In this document: positions 8,337 to 17,025 of the stretch, one piece after another | Layout: each line of letters starts with the position of its first letter | Numbering within the stretch: position 1 is the first letter of the stretch | NCBI RefSeq assembly: GCF_004570975.1 | Contig: NZ_SPPC01000003.1 | Coordinates: 1 to 64,000 of the forward strand | DNA from: Barnesiella sp. WM24 | GTDB lineage: Bacteria; Bacteroidota; Bacteroidia; Bacteroidales; Muribaculaceae | Direction: 5' to 3' | Length of the DNA stretch: 64,000 nucleotides | Notes under the pieces: model-generated | The model's input: the letters and a program-made list of their open reading frames with translations, nothing else | Database searches by the model: none | What the model was told of the DNA's origin: nothing | Position numbers and translations under genes: made by a program

Positions 8337-8939
8337 TTACTTGGATGTTTCAGCCTCAGCCTCATCTTCGCTTACGTTTTTGAATCCATACTCCTGCATA
8401 CGGCGTATCGCACGTATTCTTTCAGGGAAGTAGGTCGGGGTGTCTTCACCGCCTGTGTATCCGTCAACAAGTCCATTGAAGCCAAACACCTTTCTCTTGC
8501 CGCCGTAGCTTACTACTTCGACCACCTTTTCATCACCGGGTTCAAATCGGATGGCGGTTGTCGCAGGGATATTCAGGTGGCATCCGAAAGTCTTCTCTCT
8601 GTCAAATTCCAGATAACGGTTTACTTCAAAGAAGTGGAAGTGAGAGCCTACCTGTATAGGTCGGTCGCCTGTATTGTGTACTGTCACTGTCGCTGTGTAC
8701 CGGTCGGTGTTATATTCAATCGGGTCGGCGGCAAGGATAACGCCGCCTACCGGAGGTTCTGTAGCCGGGGTGAATCCCGGAGTGACAGGGTCATAGATAG
8801 GGGGCACTCCATTGTACACTGCCATAGGGGTGTCACTTGACTTTGGGGGATTGGATTTGCTGAATCCCTCATTATTCATAGGCGGGTTGCCCGGTGCCTG
8901 TGCATCGGTAGCTTGAATTTTGGTTTTGTCTGTAGCCAT
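8337..8939 (-). CDS. ureB: Urease beta subunit UreB with long N-terminal extension
   Basis: UreB is a structural subunit that packs on UreC. The core starts at about residue 64 with [15 protein letters not shown], and continues through [19 protein letters not shown] and GFNGLVDG, all diagnostic. Canonical UreB is about 100-110 residues; this one has 200. It adds about 63 low-complexity Pro/Asn-rich residues at the N-terminus and about 20 acidic residues at the C-terminus ([12 protein letters not shown]). The ATG at 8939 sits 27 bp after ureA and no internal start is needed, so the extension is probably real. Confidence 0.95.
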   Translation of the reverse strand: MATDKTKIQATDAQAPGNPPMNNEGFSKSNPPKSSDTPMAVYNGVPPIYDPVTPGFTPATEPPVGGVILAADPIEYNTDRYTATVTVHNTGDRPIQVGSHFHFFEVNRYLEFDREKTFGCHLNIPATTAIRFEPGDEKVVEVVSYGGKRKVFGFNGLVDGYTGGEDTPTYFPERIRAIRRMQEYGFKNVSEDEAEAETSK

Positions 8940-8966
8940 GATTTTCTACTTTTATGAGGGGGTGGG

Positions 8967-9269
8967 TTACTTGATAGGATGATGGATGCTGACCAATCGT
9001 GAGCCGTCGGTAAATACCGCTTCTACCTGAAGAAGGTGAATCATGTCGGCAACGCCTTCCATGACATCCTCTTTCTTCAGCACATTGGCTGCCTCTACCA
9101 TCACTTCTTCTACTGTCTTACCGGCACGGGCTTCTTCAAGGGCTGCCGATGTGATGTAAGCCACAGCTTCCGGATAATTAAGCTTCAGCCCTTTGTTTTT
9201 GCGGCGTTCGGCTATGATACCCAAGTTGAGCAACATCAGTTTGTCGATTTCTTTAGGAGTAAGATGCAT
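8967..9269 (-). CDS. ureA: Urease gamma subunit UreA
   Basis: This is the small structural subunit of the urease heterotrimer. The 100-residue sequence begins [20 protein letters not shown], the standard UreA start, and contains [19 protein letters not shown] and [13 protein letters not shown]. It is the first gene of the operon. The 93 bp to the divergent NlpC/P60 gene must carry both promoters, but I could not identify a clear -7 box for ureA there. Confidence 0.97.
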   Translation of the reverse strand: MHLTPKEIDKLMLLNLGIIAERRKNKGLKLNYPEAVAYITSAALEEARAGKTVEEVMVEAANVLKKEDVMEGVADMIHLLQVEAVFTDGSRLVSIHHPIK

Positions 9270-9362
9270 AACTAAATATGTTTATGTTATAATTTTAACA
9301 TCTTCTATATTCAAAAGTTCATCTTTAATCAGTAAATATTTATAAATTTACAGGACAAAAAT

Positions 9363-10262
9363 ATGCTTATGGAAAAGGTCTGGTTATCAATATTGTTTTT
9401 TCTTTTCTGTTGTCCGGTTTACGGGCAATGGGCGTTACCCCACATCTCGGTTGCTCACGTAAGGACCGAGCCTCGCCACGGTGCGGAAATGTCGACTCAG
9501 GCGTTGATGGGCAATCCTCTCAGGGTTGATTCGCTGACCGTAAATGGCTGGGCTGCGGTGACAATGCCCGACGGATATACGGGATATATCATCGAAAATT
9601 CTCTTACTTTGCTTGATGATAGATCGCTGGATGATTGGCGTAAGTCAGACAGAGGGATTATAGCCTCTCTACATGAGGTATGTGGCTACGCTGACTCTTT
9701 AAAGTGTAGTCCGGTCACTGACTTTGTCGCCGGCGACATTGTCGTGTTTACCGGTGCTGTCGCACACGGATGCTCCAAAGTGCTCCTTCCCGACAGTAGA
9801 GAGTGCTGGGTGGACGACGGTTATATAATGAGTCTTGATGAGCTTGCATTTACCGGAATGGATGCCGTGCTTGAAATGGCATATGCTCAGATGGGAGTGC
9901 CTTATCTTTGGGGCGGACTCTCGACAAAGGGCATGGACTGCTCGGGGCTTACCAAGCTTGCGTTCTTCTCTTCGGGAATTATTTTGCCGAGGGACGCTTC
10001 GCAGCAGGTATCTGTCGGCTTGCCGGTCAGGATTGCTGAACTTATTCCGGGCGACCTTGTGTTTTATGGAAATCAGTCGACCGGGCGCGTGAACCATGTC
10101 GCGCTATATGAAGGCGAAGGCATGGTAATCGAGGCGGCGGGAAGAGTGCGCCGGAATAAAGTTGAGGCTGCCGGTGCTGTTATCACTGCCCGCAGGCTTG
10201 ATGTGGGGTCATTGCCTTCCGTTGCCTCTCATCCGTGGTATTATTCTAAAAATGTAGAGTAG
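9363..10262 (+). CDS. Secreted SH3/NlpC-P60 peptidase (YkfC/dipeptidyl-peptidase VI-like)
   Basis: A signal peptide (residues 1 to about 21, ending CCPVYG) precedes two SH3-like segments and a C-terminal NlpC/P60 domain. The expected role is cleavage of gamma-D-Glu-diaminoacid bonds in peptidoglycan peptides, in the periplasm or outside. The nucleophile is C193 (GMDCSGLT) and the base H245 (VNHVALY). The third catalytic position, His in most relatives (F-I-H-A-S), is E257 here (VIEAAG), which may alter or lower activity. A second ATG (9369, MEKVW) is an equally good start. Its 3' end overlaps the convergent NlpC/P60 lipoprotein by 22 bp. Confidence 0.88.
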   Translation: MLMEKVWLSILFFLFCCPVYGQWALPHISVAHVRTEPRHGAEMSTQALMGNPLRVDSLTVNGWAAVTMPDGYTGYIIENSLTLLDDRSLDDWRKSDRGIIASLHEVCGYADSLKCSPVTDFVAGDIVVFTGAVAHGCSKVLLPDSRECWVDDGYIMSLDELAFTGMDAVLEMAYAQMGVPYLWGGLSTKGMDCSGLTKLAFFSSGIILPRDASQQVSVGLPVRIAELIPGDLVFYGNQSTGRVNHVALYEGEGMVIEAAGRVRRNKVEAAGAVITARRLDVGSLPSVASHPWYYSKNVE

Positions 10263-10960
10263 ATTGAGTCTATTTTTGATTCGATAGCTTCATCAAGCTC
10301 AATGCTGATGGGCTCGGTTTCGAGACGTTTTGGAGCCTCTTGTCTTACCGGTGATGGGCTTGGCGATGATTTCTTTGTCTCTTCCGGTGCTTGCCGGCTC
10401 TTGCTTTTATTGCGGTTTTTATCGCTTTTCCTTGACACATGCCCCGACGAGTGATAATTGGATGTGTAATATCGCTCGTTTACGTTGCTTATAATTACTC
10501 CCCGGCTTGCCGAAGCATGGATAAATTGCCCGTCACCGAGATATAGCCCGACATGTGACACCTTTTTCTTGTCTTTACCCGTCGCAAAGAAAAGTAGGTC
10601 ACCTGTAGTCAGCGCCCCCTTCTTTATCGCCTTACAGAATTTCTGCTGTTGGGCTGAGTTGCGCGGAATGGAGAGTCCGAGGGCTTTAAAATATACTTTC
10701 ATAGTAAGTCCGGAGCAGTCAGTGCCTGAATAGTCGGAGCCACCATATCGGTAAGGTGTGCCAAGCCAGGTCAAGGCTTCTTCAACAATGCGCTTGTCCT
10801 CTCCTTTAAGATGCTCGGGGTTGAATGTCAGTCCACCGAGATATTCCGACTTGTCTTTACGTTTTGTTGCAGACTTTGATGACTTACAGCCGCTTAACAT
10901 GGATGTAGCAGCTATAAGCATAATCATTATGATGTTTAGATACCGGACGCTTTTTCTCAT
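10241..10960 (-). CDS. NlpC/P60 family lipoprotein (Spr/MepS-like endopeptidase)
   Basis: The N-terminus ends in a lipobox, MLSGC, with C25 as lipidated residue. The NlpC/P60 domain follows: C82 in GTDCSGLT, H136 in VSHVGLYLGDG, H148 in FIHAS, so the full catalytic triad is present. From about residue 185 the tail is rich in Lys, Ser and Pro (natively disordered). The likely role is cutting peptidoglycan stem peptides or cross-links. It converges with the other NlpC/P60 gene with overlapping ends; domain architecture differs, so they are not a recent duplication. Confidence 0.9.
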   Translation of the reverse strand: MRKSVRYLNIIMIMLIAATSMLSGCKSSKSATKRKDKSEYLGGLTFNPEHLKGEDKRIVEEALTWLGTPYRYGGSDYSGTDCSGLTMKVYFKALGLSIPRNSAQQQKFCKAIKKGALTTGDLLFFATGKDKKKVSHVGLYLGDGQFIHASASRGVIISNVNERYYTSNYHSSGHVSRKSDKNRNKSKSRQAPEETKKSSPSPSPVRQEAPKRLETEPISIELDEAIESKIDSIYSTFLE

Positions 10961-11014
10961 GTCTGCAAATTTAATAATTAAATCATCGTCCTATCCCTAT
11001 TTTAACATCATATA

Positions 11015-11040
11015 ATAAAAAAGCCGGATGTCAATCCGGC
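11015..11040 (-). terminator. Terminator of the DUF4923 gene
   Basis: GCCGGAT (11023-11029) pairs with ATCCGGC (11034-11040) around GTCA. On the minus strand it is followed by six T residues, so it ends transcription coming from 11067-11750. Confidence 0.85.
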
Positions 11041-11066
11041 TTTAGATATTGAAACGTGATTAACGG

Positions 11067-11750
11067 CTACTTGCCCTCCTTTTTCAATCTGAATCCTGCT
11101 TGAAGTCCGTCGTAACTCTGTAAGAGAGAGTTTACGCCTTTCAGGGTTGAATTTCCGGAAATGGACGAGATTGTATTTACGAGAGTCATAAGCTTTGACA
11201 CATCGAAGGTTATCGACAGCTGATTGCCGGCTTTGCTCACTGCCGCGTTAAGACTGCCCATATTCATCTTGCCCATGGCCTTGAACTGGAATTTCATGAA
11301 TCCTGCCTCTTCCCCCTGGGAAAGGGTGCCTGAGAGGGAGCCACGGTTAAACTTCATTGTAAAGGTGCTGTCGGCATTTACCGTGAGCACGAGTTTGTCA
11401 AGACCCGCGCGCTGATAATATGGCGCAATCTTGTTTTCGATAGTTGCTGATGCAGCTGCACCGCCCGCTTTTTTTAGCAGGTCGTCGCTTTTGAAGGTTA
11501 CCGCAGGAGCTGTGTAATTCCACGTTCCGGTCAAGTCGGCAGGCGTGAGCTTGCTTGTGCCCAATACGTTGCCTAAAACCGAGCCTAACACGTCACCGAG
11601 TCCCGAACCGCTGTTGCCTGATTCTGTTGATTCGGTTGTTTCGCCTGACTTACCACCGATGCCTTTAAGTATATCTTTCAAGTCAAAAGATTGAGCCGAT
11701 ACCGTGCAAGTGCAAAGAAAGGCTAAAATTAAAGAATAGATTGTCTTCAT
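11067..11750 (-). CDS. Secreted DUF4923 (lipocalin-like) protein
   Basis: The protein has 227 residues with a signal peptide ending TVSAQ. A Gly/Ser-rich linker (residues about 35-65, with the repeat LGSVLGNVLG) precedes a beta-rich domain that begins LTGTWNYTAPAVTFKSDDLL, as in DUF4923 proteins of Bacteroidales. The G-T-W motif at the start of the barrel is lipocalin-like, suggesting binding of a hydrophobic ligand outside the cytoplasm. No function is established. It is followed by its own terminator and preceded by a CBM9-like gene 22 bp upstream on the same strand, so the two may share a transcript. Confidence 0.8.
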   Translation of the reverse strand: MKTIYSLILAFLCTCTVSAQSFDLKDILKGIGGKSGETTESTESGNSGSGLGDVLGSVLGNVLGTSKLTPADLTGTWNYTAPAVTFKSDDLLKKAGGAAASATIENKIAPYYQRAGLDKLVLTVNADSTFTMKFNRGSLSGTLSQGEEAGFMKFQFKAMGKMNMGSLNAAVSKAGNQLSITFDVSKLMTLVNTISSISGNSTLKGVNSLLQSYDGLQAGFRLKKEGK

Positions 11751-11772
11751 TTATACATTGTATTGGTTATTG

Positions 11773-12435
11773 TTATTCAAGTATAATGTCGCCGAAGCAG
11801 TCGGGACGTTCAAAGTCAGGTGATGGAGAGTCAATCGGCATCCATGACAGGAAGTGGGGCTGAGACGTTCCCGATGCACACTTGAAGAAGTTTCCTTTCA
11901 TGCTGAGAGGAAATGCGGGTGTCGCGATGCCGAGAACGTCAAGCGGTATCTCGGCAAGTATATTCCAGGTGAAAAGTCCCTCAAGCTCACGGAAAGGGCG
12001 GTTGCCGCATGATGCAAAGCATGCGATTCTGTTAAGCTTGTCCTCGGGAATCATTGTCACTGAACCGTCGGCGGCATGTATCTTGCCACACAATGTGCCG
12101 ATGCAATTAATCATCAGTGATATGTAGGTCGGACTGTCGGTGGACGGCCGGATGCACATGCCTACACATGAATCTTCGTACACAGGGCTGTTGGGCTTGT
12201 CGTTGATGGCGCGGAGATAGTTGCAACGCACGAAGAAGTCGACAAAGAGTGTATCGGCGGAATGTGCGACAGAAAACGTGGTGAGCGGATGGTAAGGGTA
12301 TCTGTCTTTCCATCCGAGAGAGTCAATGGTGCGTCTCACGCCGTTTTCCTCAAGCGAGTTGATTAGTGAGTCGGCATCCGAGATGTCGGAATTTCCGAGC
12401 GCGGGCACATGTAGAATCTGTGTATTACTGTCCAT
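11773..12435 (-). CDS. Carbohydrate-binding family 9-like protein
   Basis: The 220-residue protein has no visible signal peptide. WKDRYPYHPLTTFSVAHSA, LFVDFFVRCNYLRA and FTWNILAEIPLDVLG fit the CBM9-like beta-sandwich fold found in many Bacteroidetes proteins. In those, a segment like this sits in stand-alone proteins of unknown substrate. The context (LysE exporter upstream, DUF4923 downstream) does not point to a polysaccharide locus, so sugar binding is not certain. Confidence 0.7.
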   Translation of the reverse strand: MDSNTQILHVPALGNSDISDADSLINSLEENGVRRTIDSLGWKDRYPYHPLTTFSVAHSADTLFVDFFVRCNYLRAINDKPNSPVYEDSCVGMCIRPSTDSPTYISLMINCIGTLCGKIHAADGSVTMIPEDKLNRIACFASCGNRPFRELEGLFTWNILAEIPLDVLGIATPAFPLSMKGNFFKCASGTSQPHFLSWMPIDSPSPDFERPDCFGDIILE

Positions 12436-12447
12436 TTTTTGAAGTCG

Positions 12448-13101
12448 TTATAAAGAAATATAATCTTTTATGCCCATTATTAACCCTACTGCCGACATGA
12501 TTAACAGCACGCTTCCGATTATGCGGTTTATGAGCCATAATGACCTTACGTTGAAGTGGGAACGCACCTTGTTGACAAAGTAGGTGATGGTAAACCACCA
12601 TAGTAGCGCTCCACAGAATATAGCCGTATAGCCGGAAATGTAGTGATAGTAACGGAATTCAGGCAACAGGAAATTAAATCGGGCAAAGAGTCCGATGATA
12701 AAAAAGAGTATGAGAGGGTTGGAAAATGTCAGTATGAATCCTGTGACAAAGTCTTTCCAATAGGTGTTTGGAGAGTCATTGGGGGTGGTGAGCCTGCGAG
12801 TCGGATTCTTGCGGAAAAGATAGAAGGCAAATCCTGCAAGCACTACCGAACCTATAATCTGCAGCAAGAGCTGGTTTGCTTCGATGAAATCGGTGATAAA
12901 TGATAGTCCCAGACCGGTCAGAAGGCAATATATGAGGTCGCTTAGCGCAGCTCCCATTCCGGTGAAAAATGCCGGCCACCGACCCTTGTTCAGGGTGCGT
13001 TGGATACATAACATTCCTATCGGCCCCATCGGTGCCGATATGAGTATGCCTATGGCGATACCGCGGATGACTATGTATAACAGAGATTCCATGGTCAGCA
13101 A
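12448..13101 (-). CDS. LysE-family amino acid exporter
   Basis: This membrane protein of 217 residues has about six hydrophobic segments. The start is ESLLYIVIRGIAIGILISAP followed by MGPIGMLCIQRTLNKGR, matching the LysE/RhtB signature (P-x-G-P-x-x-x). It is expected to export an amino acid or related small metabolite by proton exchange; the substrate cannot be told. Either the ATG at 13101 or the one at 13092 (MESLLYI) can be the start; the latter looks more natural. It lies 12 bp upstream of the CBM9-like gene on the same strand. Confidence 0.85.
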   Translation of the reverse strand: MLTMESLLYIVIRGIAIGILISAPMGPIGMLCIQRTLNKGRWPAFFTGMGAALSDLIYCLLTGLGLSFITDFIEANQLLLQIIGSVVLAGFAFYLFRKNPTRRLTTPNDSPNTYWKDFVTGFILTFSNPLILFFIIGLFARFNFLLPEFRYYHYISGYTAIFCGALLWWFTITYFVNKVRSHFNVRSLWLINRIIGSVLLIMSAVGLIMGIKDYISL

Positions 13102-13169
13102 TTACATTCAAAGTTACAGCAATTGTCGGTAAATAAAAAGTTTTAACAAAAAATTAAGACTTTGGCGGG

Positions 13170-14639
13170 TCAATAACTGTGATGCTCACGTCGTGCCGCA
13201 TCAATACGCAACATTATAAATACCAGAAATGTAAATCCCCAGAGTGATGATCCGCCATAGCTTAGGAACGGTAACGGAATACCGATTACCGGACATAGCC
13301 CTATGACCATTCCTACATTGATTGCAAGGTGGAAAATGAAAAAGGAGGCGACACAGTAGGCATATACTCTTCCGAAAATGGTAGGTTGGCGCTCGGCTAT
13401 TGTGAGTACGCGCAATATTAGTCCGAGAAACAGTAAAAGGACTACCGTGGTGCCTATGAATCCTTCTTCTTCGCCGATTGTGCAGAAGATGAAGTCGGTG
13501 TGCTGTTCCGGCACGTATTTTAGTTTGGTCTGAGTGCCGTTGAGAAATCCTTTTCCGGCAAAGCCTCCTGAGCCTATCGCAATCTTTGACTGGTTGACGT
13601 TGTAGCCGGCGCCGCGCAAATCCTCTACTATGCCGAGGGACACCTTAATACGCTGTTGCTGGTGGGGCTGAAGCACATCGTTGAATACTTTGTTGACGGA
13701 AAAAAGAAACACGATAGCAGCTATTGCGCCACCCACAGTGACGAGCAACGGTTTTGCCGGACTCTTGAATGAAAGGAGAAGGGTATAGATTAATGCCACT
13801 CCGATAACCGGCAAAAAGAATGCAAGTCCCGGTATATTCACACTGCATAAACCGAGTATCCAGGCTATAATGCCGGTGCCGAGAAACCATAGCAGCACAT
13901 TGCGCGCGCCGATCAGCTGTTTGCAGTAAGTGGCAAGCATCGCCACAATCAGCATCTCTATCATAATAAACACGGATACCTCTCCTGATGGAATGCCCAT
14001 AATCATTGTCTCCGTGTATTTTACAGTCGTCACAAAGAACACTACTGCGCATAATGCCGCCGCCAGTACAAGTCCGCTCATTCCCTCGCGGTACAACACA
14101 AAAAACAGTGCCATATAGGCAAGTGCGGAGCCTGTCTCTTTCTGGGCGAGAATAAGCCCGATAGGCAGCATTATTATGATAAGCGCCTTCAGGTAGCTTG
14201 ACGCTGAGGAGTTAAGCGAGAAGTTATAGGACGAGAAAAGCTTGGCAAGTGCAAGCGCCGTCGCGAATTTGGCAAATTCGGCCGGTTGCAGGCTCATGGG
14301 TCCCAATACGAGCCACGAGCGTGAACCCTTTATATCAGGCGCCACAAAGATTGTGACGATAAGCAGCAGTATGAGTATTCCGTAGATAGGATAGGCATAT
14401 GCTTCATATATGCGGAAATCTATAAGTATTATTACAAGTCCGGCGAGCAGGGCAAGACCTACCCATCGCAATTGTTTGCCCGAAAACTCGTCAAAAGAAA
14501 AAATGGACGCGTTGTCGAAGTCATAGCTTGCGGCATATACTGAGATTATACCGCCTATGACAAGCAATAGATATATTATTACAGTAATCCAGTCAAGATT
14601 ACGGAATACGGATGTAGTATTAGTGCTTTTTAACTCCAC
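13170..14639 (-). CDS. rodA: Rod-shape SEDS glycosyltransferase RodA
   Basis: RodA polymerises lipid II into glycan strands for cell-wall elongation, together with PBP2. The protein (489 aa) is polytopic and ends with IPLPFLSYGGSSLWGFTF, the SEDS family signature; MSLQPAEFAKFATALALAK and EEEGFIGT are also typical. It is longer than the about 370-aa E. coli protein because of an insert of extra hydrophobic segments around residues 190-290, as in other Bacteroidetes. Its start overlaps the end of mrdA by 20 bp, so the two are translationally coupled. Confidence 0.95.
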   Translation of the reverse strand: MELKSTNTTSVFRNLDWITVIIYLLLVIGGIISVYAASYDFDNASIFSFDEFSGKQLRWVGLALLAGLVIILIDFRIYEAYAYPIYGILILLLIVTIFVAPDIKGSRSWLVLGPMSLQPAEFAKFATALALAKLFSSYNFSLNSSASSYLKALIIIMLPIGLILAQKETGSALAYMALFFVLYREGMSGLVLAAALCAVVFFVTTVKYTETMIMGIPSGEVSVFIMIEMLIVAMLATYCKQLIGARNVLLWFLGTGIIAWILGLCSVNIPGLAFFLPVIGVALIYTLLLSFKSPAKPLLVTVGGAIAAIVFLFSVNKVFNDVLQPHQQQRIKVSLGIVEDLRGAGYNVNQSKIAIGSGGFAGKGFLNGTQTKLKYVPEQHTDFIFCTIGEEEGFIGTTVVLLLFLGLILRVLTIAERQPTIFGRVYAYCVASFFIFHLAINVGMVIGLCPVIGIPLPFLSYGGSSLWGFTFLVFIMLRIDAARREHHSY

Positions 14640-16485
14640 TGCTTATAATTGTATTTGATTCAAACATCCTGGTCTCCAGGTATTGACGCTCAGGAGCGAT
14701 AGTGTCGGTAAGATACTTCTCAATCATCAGTGAGCCGATGGGTACTCCATATGTGGCACCGAATCCGGCATTCTCTACATATACGCATATCGCTATCTTG
14801 GGGTCGTTGTAAGGTGCAAATCCGATAAATGCCGAATGGTCCTTTCCGTGGGGGTTCTGTGCGGTTCCTGTTTTTCCACACACCTCGATGTCTCTGAGAT
14901 TGGCAAGACGGCATGTACCACCGGTGACAGCCATTCTCATGCCTTCGGCGACATCTTCAAAATGCTGCCGGTCTATTGTCGGGTAGCGGCGCTCTGTAAG
15001 TTCGACAGGCAGGATGGTATCCTGAATCTCCTTTACCACATGAGGCGTTATAAACCACCCGCGGTTAGCGATTGTCGCGCATAGATTGGCGATTTGCAAT
15101 GGTGTGGCGAGAATCTCGCCTTGTCCTATGGCGATTGAAATTATCGTGTTGGCGCTCCAGTGACCTTCGCCATATATCTTGTTGTAAAATTGTGCGTTAG
15201 GTATAAATCCTCGACTTTCACCCGGCAGGTCGACACCGAGCTTATAGCCATAACCGAGCGATACAAGATGACGCTTCCACACCTCGAATGCTTCTGCTAC
15301 CGACCCGTATTTTGCTCGTTTACCGTCAAGCATCGCTTTTAATCCCCAGCAAAAAAATGCGTTACATGATGTCTGAAGCGCAGGTTTAAGGGCGATAGGG
15401 GAGCCGTGTCCGTGGCAGCCTACACGCAATCCTCCGTTGATGAAGCCGTGATAGCAGGGGTAGGCTGTGGTGAGCGAAATTATGTCTTCCTGGCGAAGTA
15501 TCAATCCCTGACTCGGCTTGAATGTCGAGCCGGGGGGGTAGGCTCCCATCAGCGAGCGGTCATAAAGGGGCTTGTAAAAGTTGTTTACAAGTTCTTTGTA
15601 ATTTTTGCCGCGTTCTCTGCCGACGAGCAGTTTGGGGTCATAGGTGGGACTGCTCACCATGGCAAGTATCTCCCCGGTCGATGGCTCGATTGCCACTATC
15701 GCACCGATTTTATTCTGCATCAGTTTCTCCCCATACATCTGCAGGTCTATGTCGATGCTGAGCTTTATGTCACGACCTGACACTGGCGCCACATCATGAG
15801 CCCCGTCATCATATTTGCCCTTGATTCTGCCGTAAGCGTCTCTTATCAGTATCTCGACTCCTTTTTCTCCGCGAAGGTATTCCTCATAACTTTTCTCCAC
15901 GCCAAGGTCGCCGCAATAGTCGCCTGCGGCATAATAATTGTCGCGCTCGATATCGCGCTGTGATACTTCCCTGATGTTGCCAAGCACATTTGCCGCGGCT
16001 GAATGCATGTATTGGCGAAGTATTCGCTGCTGGATGAAGAAGCCTGGAAAGCGGTAAAGTTTCTCTTGAAGTCTGCCGTAGTCCTGGGCCGATATGTGGG
16101 TTATGAATTTTTGAGGTGTATAGGACGAGTAGCCGGGATTAAGACGCTTGTCTTTCATGTCGGCTATACGTTTTAGAAACTGGTCTTTTGTGATATTCAG
16201 GGTGCTGCAGAAGTCGAGGGTGTCAAATTCCTGTACATTTTTAGGAATCATCATCACATCATAGGCAGGTTGATTGTACACCACCAGTTTGTCATTCCTG
16301 TCGCGCATCATTCCGCGTGATGGGTAGAGCGTTTTGCGCATGAACGCGTTGGAGTCGGCAAATATCTTATAATTGCTATCCATGACCTGCAGGTTGAAAA
16401 GCCTGACGAGGTAAATGGCGACAATCAGGATAATGAAGCCGCCTATTATGTATTTACGTTTTTCAAGATTGTAGTCTTTTCTCAT
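14620..16485 (-). CDS. mrdA: Penicillin-binding protein 2 (elongasome transpeptidase)
   Basis: This is the class B PBP that cross-links new peptidoglycan during elongation, anchored by one N-terminal helix (residues about 11-30). The transpeptidase motifs are S320-T-F-K323 (YPPGSTFKP), S373-C-N375 and K538-T-G-T541 (VCGKTGTAQN). Pedestal-domain sequence RGMMRDRNDKLVVYNQPAYD precedes it. Length (621 aa) is normal. It lies between mreD (15 bp) and rodA (overlap) within the mre/rod operon. Confidence 0.96.
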   Translation of the reverse strand: MRKDYNLEKRKYIIGGFIILIVAIYLVRLFNLQVMDSNYKIFADSNAFMRKTLYPSRGMMRDRNDKLVVYNQPAYDVMMIPKNVQEFDTLDFCSTLNITKDQFLKRIADMKDKRLNPGYSSYTPQKFITHISAQDYGRLQEKLYRFPGFFIQQRILRQYMHSAAANVLGNIREVSQRDIERDNYYAAGDYCGDLGVEKSYEEYLRGEKGVEILIRDAYGRIKGKYDDGAHDVAPVSGRDIKLSIDIDLQMYGEKLMQNKIGAIVAIEPSTGEILAMVSSPTYDPKLLVGRERGKNYKELVNNFYKPLYDRSLMGAYPPGSTFKPSQGLILRQEDIISLTTAYPCYHGFINGGLRVGCHGHGSPIALKPALQTSCNAFFCWGLKAMLDGKRAKYGSVAEAFEVWKRHLVSLGYGYKLGVDLPGESRGFIPNAQFYNKIYGEGHWSANTIISIAIGQGEILATPLQIANLCATIANRGWFITPHVVKEIQDTILPVELTERRYPTIDRQHFEDVAEGMRMAVTGGTCRLANLRDIEVCGKTGTAQNPHGKDHSAFIGFAPYNDPKIAICVYVENAGFGATYGVPIGSLMIEKYLTDTIAPERQYLETRMFESNTIISSGVKKH

Positions 16486-16500
16486 AGTAAAGGATTATTG

Positions 16501-17025
16501 TCAATCATGACGTGAAACCACACTGTCAAGACCGAGCAGCAAAAGGAATGTGAGCAGTGTGCTGCAGAATATCCGTAACAGCATGCGCCAGATGTCAAAA
16601 AACGAAAATGCCTCGATTATGAATATCGTGGTGCAGTAAAGCAGCACTACGGTAAAGAGGTATTTCATATAGATTTCCTGTCCTAATGAACGTATCGACG
16701 GTTCCGGAATGGAAAGCTCGTCTTCACGAGGAAAGAAAAAGTGCAATAATGAGTGGCGTGACATCGCTATGATCGTACATGCAAGTGAGTTCATGCCTTG
16801 GGTGTTGGCAAAAATATCTACGCTCAGTCCTGCAATGAAGGATAGGGTAAGCACCCAGTTGGCTGAAAGAGTGAGCGGCAGATAAACGATAAAATAAATG
16901 AATACAAACGGCACCGCTACGTTAAAAAGGCATATGTTGTTAAACACCATTGCCTGTAGCAGCACAAGCACGATGAACAGTATGGAGAATTGTATTATTG
17001 TCTTAGTCATAGAGGTCTGTATCAA
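16501..17025 (-). CDS. mreD: Rod-shape-determining protein MreD
   Basis: A small integral membrane protein (174 aa, about five hydrophobic segments) of the elongasome. The sequence is poorly conserved in general; the call rests on size, hydrophobicity and position between mreC (4-bp overlap) and mrdA. The segment LSFIAGLSVDIFANTQGMNS, with D-x-F and G-x-x, is the most typical part of MreD proteins. Confidence 0.9.
   Translation of the reverse strand: MIQTSMTKTIIQFSILFIVLVLLQAMVFNNICLFNVAVPFVFIYFIVYLPLTLSANWVLTLSFIAGLSVDIFANTQGMNSLACTIIAMSRHSLLHFFFPREDELSIPEPSIRSLGQEIYMKYLFTVVLLYCTTIFIIEAFSFFDIWRMLLRIFCSTLLTFLLLLGLDSVVSRHD

Noticed and set aside
9270-9362. Nickel- or NikR-type operator in front of ureA
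   Set aside because: No convincing palindrome or clear -7 box was found in the 93-bp divergent region.
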